From contig JAUILW010000018.1 of the NCBI GenBank assembly GCA_030432795.1, forward strand, positions 1 through 17,912: 17,912 bases of DNA, written 5' to 3'. Positions 1 to 8,900 of the stretch are shown here, one piece after another. The notes under the pieces are model-generated. The model searched no databases. It was not told where the DNA came from and saw only the letters and a program-made list of their open reading frames with translations. Within the stretch, counting starts at the first letter, position 1; every line of letters begins with the position of its first letter. The stretch comes from Gammaproteobacteria bacterium (GTDB lineage: Bacteria > Pseudomonadota > Gammaproteobacteria > Pseudomonadales > Azotimanducaceae). Made by a program: the position numbers and the translations under genes.

Positions 1-2
1 CG

Positions 3-2940
3 CTTCGAATCGACGGGGTTGGCGCGCCACAGGACTTCGACATCCAGGCATTCGAAGATTTGACTAGCTCCTTCGGTACGGCAGTGGCGAACGTCGGGCT
101 CGTGGATCAGCCCGGCGAGTTTTTCGTCAGTCTGGGTACGGTAGATACCGGGCTGGTGCTCACTGGTAACGCTGGTTTCGCGACGAACCCTTCCTTTGAC
201 GGTGATACGGATATTGGCGTGTTTGATCCCAGCCAGCCTGGTTCGCTGGCAGGCGGCGACATCGTATCAGTGCCGATGACCGTCACGTTTTTCCCGGACC
301 CTGCCAACGCACCCTACGACAACACCTTTATCGCCAGCGGCGATTCCACACAGAACGGTGTGGCGGATCAGGAAAACACCGATACCTCCAATGTCGCCTC
401 CATCGACATCGTCTCGTCCCTGACCACATTTTCATGCACTTCAGACCTCTATCTCGCGCGCGGCACGCCAACGCAGTTCAGCGCCATCGATGTTGCCGGT
501 CAGAGCGTCAACAACATCGGCTCCACCACCCATAACATCACGTACAACGCCTTGGGCTATCACGCTACGAACAACCTTATCTATAGCCTGCGTTTTAACA
601 GCACTGAGCTGGTGGTCACCGATGCCAACGGCACATCGGTGGCGATTGGCGATGTCACCGGTCTGCCGGTGGCGGACTTCACCAGCGCTGAAGTCGTGGG
701 CAACAACCTGCTCATGATTCCGGTGGGCGCGAACGACCTGTGGTCTGTGGATCTCACCACGCTTGCTGCCACCTTCGTCGGCTCCGGCACAGACCTGCAA
801 CGCCTGCTGGACATTGCGCTGAACCCGATCGACGGTCAGCTGTACGGTGTCAACGAAAGCACCAAGCAGCTCATGCGCGTCAATCCCGGCACCGGTGCCA
901 CCACCGTCATCGGGCCGACAGGTATCGTGGGCGTGGGCGTTGGCTCCGCGTACTTCGACGTTGCGGGCAACATGTACGCCTACGAAAACGGCAGCGGTCG
1001 CTTCTACACGATCAACACCAGTACCGGTGCGGCGCAACAACTGTTTACAGGCCCGACAGCATCATTGACCGATGGTGCATCATGTAATCAGGCAGCGCCG
1101 CCGTCGGTACCGCAGATCGGTGCGGCAAAAGCGGCAGGCGCCTTGAGCAACGTGTCGGGTCATGTGTTCCAGTTGACCTACGACCTGCGGATCGAGAACA
1201 CGGGCCCTGGCGTGTTGTTTGACATTCAGGCCGTCGAGGACCTCACCACCGCGTTCGGTACCGCTGTAGGTACCCTCGGTGACGTGGATGCCGCGGGTGA
1301 ATACTTCGCAAGCATTGGCGCCATCGACACCTCCGGCGTCACGAATGGCGGTAACACGGCGTTCGCGGCGAATGGCGCATACACCGGTAGCGGCGCGAAC
1401 ACCGGCATCCTCGACCCGAGCACCGCGGGCAGCCTCAAGCCCGGGGACTTTATCGTCGTGCCGGTAACAGTGACCTTCGTTGCCGACGGAGACAACGCCC
1501 CCTACTTCACGCAATTCACTGCCAGCGGTGACGAGACGGAGAACGGAGTCGCCGACGGGGACGCTACTGACCTTTCCACCAACGGCACGGACGTCGATCA
1601 GAACGGCGACGTGCCTGGGAACAATGGCGACGGCAATCCCAACAACACGAGTTCCAGCACCGGAGTCACTTTCGTTCCGGCGTTGACGCCATTCGCCTGT
1701 ACCAACGCGCTGTACCAGGGCGCGGGTAGCGTTGGCAATCCCACGGATTTCTTTACCATTGATCCAACAACCGGCGCGTTTACGCCGGTGGGCTCCACGG
1801 TGCACGATCTGCAGTTCAACGCTATGGGCTACAGAACGGCCGACAATCTGATCTACTCGATACGTCATGGCACGACGAGCCTCGTAGTCACCGACGGCAA
1901 CGGAACATCTATCTCTCTCGGATCAATTCCCGGGCTTCCTTCGCCCGGCGCAGGTATCTACAACGCCGGCGACGTCATTGGCGACACGCTTTACATCAGC
2001 GGGGACAGCACTTCCAACGATGCAGAGCTCTATGCGGTGAACCTGGTCACGCGCAGCGCAACGCTTCTGGGAACCACGCCTGCGCTTGTCGATGCGCTCG
2101 ACTTTGCGGGCAATCCAGCCGACGGTTTCCTTTATGCGGTATCGAACGGCAACCTCTTCAGAATTGATCCGGCAGGTGGTGTAACAGAGACCTTGATCGG
2201 ACCGACCGGTGATCCGCTGGCGTTTGGTGCTGCGTACATCGATCTCAATGGTGATCTCTATGGCTACGACAACGTCGGTGAGCTGTGGTTCGTGGAGCCG
2301 ACCACCGGCGCGGCCACGCTGCTGGCCACCGGTGCAGCCGTTTCGTTGAACGACGGGACGGGCTGTCCTGTGGCGGACCCACCGCCCGTTAGCATCGGTC
2401 TGGGTGCGGCCATGGAAATGACCGGCCTGGTTGATCTCGGTGCAACGCTTCGTGCGACTTATGACATTCGCATCGAAAACACCGGCACCGCGCCGGCGTT
2501 CGACGTGCAGATCTTCAACGACCTGACCGGCGCCTTCGGTACGCCCGTGTCCGTCGTCGGCGACGTCGATACCGTGGGTGAGTACTTCGTGGCTGTCAAC
2601 GCGATATCCACTGCTGGTATCACCAATGGCGGCAACACCGGCTATTCGGCATCTGGTCCGTACAACGGGGCTGGTGCAAATACCGGAGTGCTTGACGCCT
2701 CACAGCCAGGCTCGTTGAACGCCGGTGACTTCATCGTTGTAACCATCACCGTCACCTTCATCCCCGATCCGGTGAACACCCCTTTCGAGACTCAAGCGAC
2801 TGGCGCAGTCGACCCAACGCGGAACGGCGTTGCCGACAGCCTGCGCACGGATCTGTCCACCAACGGAACGGATGTGGACCAGAACGGCGATATCCCTGGG
2901 AATGATGGTGACGGCGATCCGTCCAACACCGACTCCCCAA
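3..2940 (+). repeat. Three DUF11-like modules alternating with two DUF6923-like propeller domains
   Basis: The same roughly 400-residue unit recurs. The marker 'EDLTSSFGTAV / EDLTTAFGTAV / NDLTGAFGTPV' occurs near nucleotides 54, 1236 and 2517, giving spacings of 394 and 427 residues. Each DUF11-like module carries 'IENTG...FDIQ' and 'GDFIVV..TVTF' beta-sandwich signatures. The intervening domains (about 430-1090 and 1680-2370) read like DUF6923 propellers, with 'YNALGYHATNNLIYSLR' and 'NAMGYRTADNLIYSIR'. Each propeller begins and ends with one cysteine (FSC...GASC and FAC...GTGC), suggesting a disulfide that closes the fold. Modules 2 and 3 carry an added calcium-loop-like insert, DVDQNGDxPGNxGDG, that module 1 lacks. 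The assignment to DUF6923 is from memory of the family pattern. Confidence 0.75.
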
Positions 2941-5900
2941 CGCCGTTGAACCTGCCGGACTTTGACGGCGATGGTGTGTTCGATGCTGTGGATGTCGACG
3001 ATGACAACGATGGCATCCTCGACTTAGACGAAGGCGATACGGCGACGAACACTGACGGTGATGCCACGCCGGACAGCCGCGACATCGATGCCGACAACGA
3101 TGGCATCGTCGATAACATCGAAGCGCAGGCGGAAGGATCCTATGTGGCGCCGACGGGCACCGATACCGATGGCGACGGTCTGGATGATGCGTACGACGCC
3201 GACAATGGCGGCACGCCGATCGTTATCGCGAATACGGATGGTGCTGACACACCCGACTACATCGATACCGACGCCGACAATGACGGCATTGTCGATGCCA
3301 TTGAAGGGCATGATGCGGATGCGGACGGTGTGGCTGACACCACACCTGCAGGCGCTGACGCCGATGGCGATGGCCTCGATGACAACTACGACACGGTTGT
3401 GATGCCGGCGGCTGGAAACGCCACCGGTAGCAACGCACCGCTGCAGAACAGCGACGGTGCCGACAACCGAGACTGGCGAGACACGGATGACGATAACGAC
3501 GGGGTGCTCACGGTTACCGAAGGTGGTGTCGGTACTGATTCCGATACGGATGGAATTCCGGACAGCCGCGACATCGACTCCGACAACGATGGCATCGTCG
3601 ACAATATCGAGATGCAGGCGGAAGGCGCGTATGTGGCGCCGACAGGGACCGACACGGACGGAGACGGTCTGGACGATGCGTACGACGCCGACAACGGTGG
3701 TACGCCCATCGTCATCGCCAACACGGACGGTGCAGATACAGCAGACTACATCGATACCGACTCTGATAACGACGGCATCCTGGATGCGATCGAAGGACAC
3801 GATGCAAACCGCGACGGCGTGGCTGATGTCACCCCAGCCGGTGCGGATGCAGACCTGGATGGTCTTGATGACAACTACGATACCGTTGCGCTACCTGCGG
3901 CCGGCAACGAGACCGGCTCCAACGCACCGCTGCAGAACTCCGATGCGGCAGGCAACCGTGACTGGCGTGATACTGATGACGACGGTGACGGCGTTGCGAC
4001 GCTCACGGAAGGCGGCGTTGGTAACGATTCCGACGGCGATGGCCAGCCGGACTACCTGGATGCGGACGACGTCGATGGTGACGGGGTGCCGGATTCGACG
4101 GACATCGACAATGACAACGACGGTCTCACCGACGCTCAGGAAGGTGCCGGTGACAGCGACGGCGACGGCGTGCCGGATCGGTTCGATATCGACTCCGACA
4201 ACGACGGTGTGCCGGACAACTTAGAAGCGCAATCTGATGCTGGCTATGTGGCGCCCACGGGCACCGACACCGATGGCGACGGCCTGGACGATGCCTACGA
4301 CACCGATAACGGCGGCACGCCGATCACGCCGGTGAACAGCGACGGGGCGGATAACCCGGATTACCTCGACGACGACTCCGACAACGACGGCATCCCTGAT
4401 CTCACGGAGATGCACGACCCGGACGGCGATGGTGTGGCTAATCCGCCGTTGCCCACGGGCACGGATGCGGACGGCGACGGTCTTGACGATGCGTTCGACA
4501 CGGTAACGGGCCCGGACCCGGCAAATGCCACCGGCACCAACGCCGCAGCACAGAACACAGATGGCGCGGACACCCCGGACTACCGGGATGCGGACGATGA
4601 CAACGACGGCATCGACACCTCGGTCGAAGGTGGCCCAGGCAGCGACGATGATGGTGACGGTACGCCGGACTATCTCGACAACGATGACACGGATGCAGAC
4701 GGTCTGCCGGACAGCGTGGACGTGGATGACGATAACGACGGCATCCTCGACGTCGACGAAGGCAACGGCGCCACCAACACCGACGGCGATGCACTGGCTG
4801 ATAGCCGCGACATCGATGCCGACGGCGACGGCATCGTCGACAACATCGAAGCGCAGGCGGAAGGTGCCTATACCGCGCCTTCGGGAACTGACACTGACGG
4901 CGACGGCCTGGATGACGCCTACGATCCTGACAACGGCGGTACGCCTATCGTGCCGGCGAACACCGATGGGGTGGATGTGCCCGACTTCCAGGACACCGAT
5001 AGCGACAACGACTCGGTGCCGGACAGCATCGAAGGTCACGACGTGGATGCCAACGGTGTAGCCGACACGGCACCTGCTGGTGCAGATGCGGATGCTGACG
5101 GCTTGGATGACGCGTACGACACGCTCGTACTACCGGCGGCAGGCAACGCTACCGGCGGCAACGCTCCGTTGCAGAACACCGATGGTGTGGACAATCGTGA
5201 TTGGCGCGATATCGATGACGATGAGGATGGTTCGGCAACCATTGCTGAAGATGGCAATGGCAACAGCGATCCCACGGATGACGATGCGGACAGCGACGGC
5301 ACTCCGGATTACCTGGATTCGGACTCCGTAGCCGACAGCGACGGCGATGGTCTGTCAGACATCAACGATGCGGATGCGGACAACGACGGCATCCTCGACG
5401 TGGATGAGGGTAATGGCGTGGATCCCTCGGCGGATGATGACCTGGATGGACTGCCGAATTTCGCAGACCCGGATCTAGCCGGCTTCACGGACGCCAACGG
5501 CGACGGTGTGAATGATGCCTTTGATGCTGACGGTGATGGCGTGCCGAACCACCTCGACATCGATTCGGACAACGACGGCGTGCCGGATAACACCGAAGCA
5601 CAGGGCGCGAACGTAACCCTGCCGACGGGAACCGACACCGACAACGATGGCGTGGACGATGCCTACGACCCGGATCAGGGTGGCACTCCGATCGTGCCGA
5701 ACAACAACGACGGGGCAGACCAGCCGGATTATCTGGACACCGACTCCGACAACGACGGCGTGCCGGACGCGACGGAAGCCCATGATGCCAACATGGACGG
5801 TCTGCCGGATACGGTACCAGCAGGTACCGATAGCGATGGCGACGGTCTGGACGATGCGTTCGATACGGTAGCTGGTCCAGCTCCAGGTAACAGTACGGGT

Positions 5901-8900
5901 TCCAATGCGAGCCCTGGCAATACCGATGGCACAGACCTGCCGGACTACCTGGATACCGATGAGGACAACGATGGCGTGCCGACGGCGGATGAAGACGCCA
6001 ACGGCGATGGCAACTTTGCCAACGATGATACCGATGGCGACGGGTTGCCGGACTACCTGGATGCGGTGAACGACATCGCCGCGCTGTCTGGAAGCGTGTT
6101 CCTCGATCGGGACTCGGACGCTGTGTTCGATCCCACCGATACGCCGCTGGAGAACTGGACGGTTGAGCTGGTACAGAACGGCACGGTGATTGCGACCACA
6201 ACCGTTGCCAGCGACGGCAGCTACAGTTTCGATGATCTGGCACCAGGTGCCGGCTACGAGATTCGCCTCCGGCATCCGGTAACGGCTGCCACATTCGAGC
6301 TCATCAGCGGCATTACGCTGAGTGCTGGTGACAATCTGGTGGACCAGAACCTGCCGGTGGATCCGTCGGGTGTGGTGTATTCCACAGACGGTCGCACACC
6401 GCTGGCGGGTGCTACGGTTACAGCGACGGACGGCGGCGGCGCGCCGTTGCCGGACGCCTGCGTGCTGCCTGGTCAGCAGAGTCAGGTAACCGATGTGGAC
6501 GGGGCCTACAAGATCGATCTCGTGCTGGGTGCCGACGCGGCCTGTCCCAGCGGTGCGACGATCGGCCTGAGTGTCATAGCCCCCGCGGGCTTTGTGGATG
6601 CGCCTTCGAGCCAGATTGCTCCCGAAGCGGGCGCGCTGGATCCGACCGGACAGCCGAGTCCGTTGCGCGTGCAGAACCAGGTGACGCCGCCGCAGCTTGG
6701 CGATGCGACGACCTACTATCTGAGCTTCGTGCTCGAGAATGGCGATCCTGATGTGATTCACAATCACATCCCGTTGGACCCGATCGGTTCCTTCGACGTA
6801 CGGCTCACCAAGACCACCAGCCGACGCACGGCGACGGTAGGCGATCTGGTGCCTTACGAGATTGAGGTTCGCAACGTGGGAACCCGTGACATCGTCGGAT
6901 TGACGGTCAGCGACTCCCTGCCGGGCGGCTTCCGTCTGGTGGATGGGTCTGTGCGCGTCGAGCCGGCCATGCCGAGCCTGACGATTACCGGTGACAAGCC
7001 GGTGCTCATTGGCGGCATCGACGTCGCTATCGGTCAGCGTGCGACGATCCGCTACTTCCTGCGGGTGGGTGCCGGGGTCGTGAATGGTGAGTACGTCAAC
7101 ACCGCCCGTGCCGTGCTCGGCACCGCATCGCTCGGTAACACCGCGCAGGCGCGTATCGAGGTGGTGGCCGACCCGGACTTCGAGCAGACCACCATTATCG
7201 GCAAGGTGTTCGACGATCAGGATGGTGACGGCTGGCAGGATGCCGGTGAGCGGGGCATACCGGGCGTGCGTCTGGTGACCGTGACGGGCCTGCTCATCGA
7301 GACGGATGCGTACGGTCGCTATCACCTGGCGGGTGTTGACGTGAGCCGTTTCGATCGCGGTCAGAACTTCTATCTGAAGCTGGATACGGCAACCTTGCCG
7401 GACGGCACGGAGATGGTGAGCGAGAACCCGCGGGTCATGCGCATTACCCAGGGCCTGCTCAACCAGATCAACTTCGCGGTTCGTCTGCCACAGGCGGCGA
7501 GCGTGCAGAGCATCGAGGTTGGAGAAGTCTTCTTCAGCCCCGGCACCGCACATTTCCGCGGCGAGCACGTTGGCTTGCTGGACGACATGGCAGCGCACCT
7601 GGCGCGTTACGAGGGCGGTGTGATCACCATCCTGGCGCGAGCCGGCTCTGAAGCGCTGGCAGTGCAGCGGGCCGAGAGCCTCAAGCGGGCGCTTATGGAG
7701 CGGCTCGGCAAGGGTGGCCCGGCGTTCACCGTCGAGGTGAAGACCGAGTTGCATGACGCGCCGATGCTGAAGAGCGAAGGGGATGTCGTGCGCATCAGCG
7801 AAGACATCTTCTTCGACACCGCAAGTCACGCGATCCGTACCGAGTTTCTACCGGTCATTAAGGCACTGGCGGAGCAGATCCGCGCTGCCTGCGGTGGTGA
7901 GGTCACCATCGAAGGCCACGCCGATAAGCGCGGCGACGTGGCCTACAACCAGGCGTTGTCGGAGCGACGGACGGCGTCTGTCCGGCAGGCGTTGGAGGAC
8001 GCCGGAGCGTTCACCAAGCAGAGTAAAGCCTGTAAAGCTGCGGCTGGCGATCAGTCGTCGATCCAGGGATTGGAGCAGAGCCGAGGAGGCGTCATGAAGA
8101 GCCTGATTTCCCGTGCATTTGCCGGCCTGTTGAGCACCATGGTGCCGATAGCCCATGCCGAAGCGGCAGACGCGTGCGCGCTCGATTACTGCGCCACCGA
8201 CGAAGGTGTCGTGGTGCGTATCCTCAGCCGCGGTGAGCAGGCGCCTCGCGATGCGGGCGATGATGCGGCGGCCCTTCAGGATGGGCGGCGTGTGTCCGTG
8301 CGCGGAGCGGTCAACGCTCCAGGCAGCGCACCGGCCGAGCCAAGCATCGCGGATCGTGCCGATGTGACTGCGAAAACGCGGGTACACACCGCAGACGGCA
8401 GTGCCTTATGGCTCACCGAGGATCCGTTGCGTGCGGAGCGTAAGCTCGCCTTTGCTACACCCACCGTGGCGGTAGCGGACGGCAAGGCCCTGCGGTTCCC
8501 GTTCTACAACAACTATGCGGCCTTCCAGGATCACCTGGTGCTGACGCTGTATCGCGGCGAGGACGTGGATCGTGGCGTGGTGCTCGACATGATTGCCAAA
8601 GACCCATCGCACGTTGGCGAATTCGTCTGGCAGCCCAAGGGCCTCAGGGCGGGTGACGAGGTACAGGTAGTAATGCGCGCGGTCAACGCGGACGGTGCGT
8701 TCGACGAAACCCGTGTGCAGAAGTTTGTGGTCCTCGACCCCATGAGCCTGGACGCTGAGGAGCGCGAGCGCATGGAAGAACGGGCCAGCAAGCCCTATGC
8801 CACCATCTACGGGCGCAACGACCTGGCTATTCAGCGCATGCCCCTTGCCGCCTCGCAGGTGCGTGTGAACGGTGATGTGCGTGGCGACCGTCCGGACATC

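Noticed and set aside
60..62. TTG at 60 as start of the giant gene
   Set aside because: The frame is open to the edge, and the residues before it match the equivalent residues in modules 2 and 3, so it is an internal codon.
3000..6060. CRISPR-like regular repeats
   Set aside because: The repetition is codon-phased and encodes calcium-loop motifs in one open frame; there are no constant repeats with unique spacers.
5475..7829. Minus-strand open frame of 784 codons opposite the giant gene
   Set aside because: It lies wholly antisense to clear coding domains, has no recognisable domain or good start context, and is a normal by-product of GC-rich, Asp-rich repeat codons.
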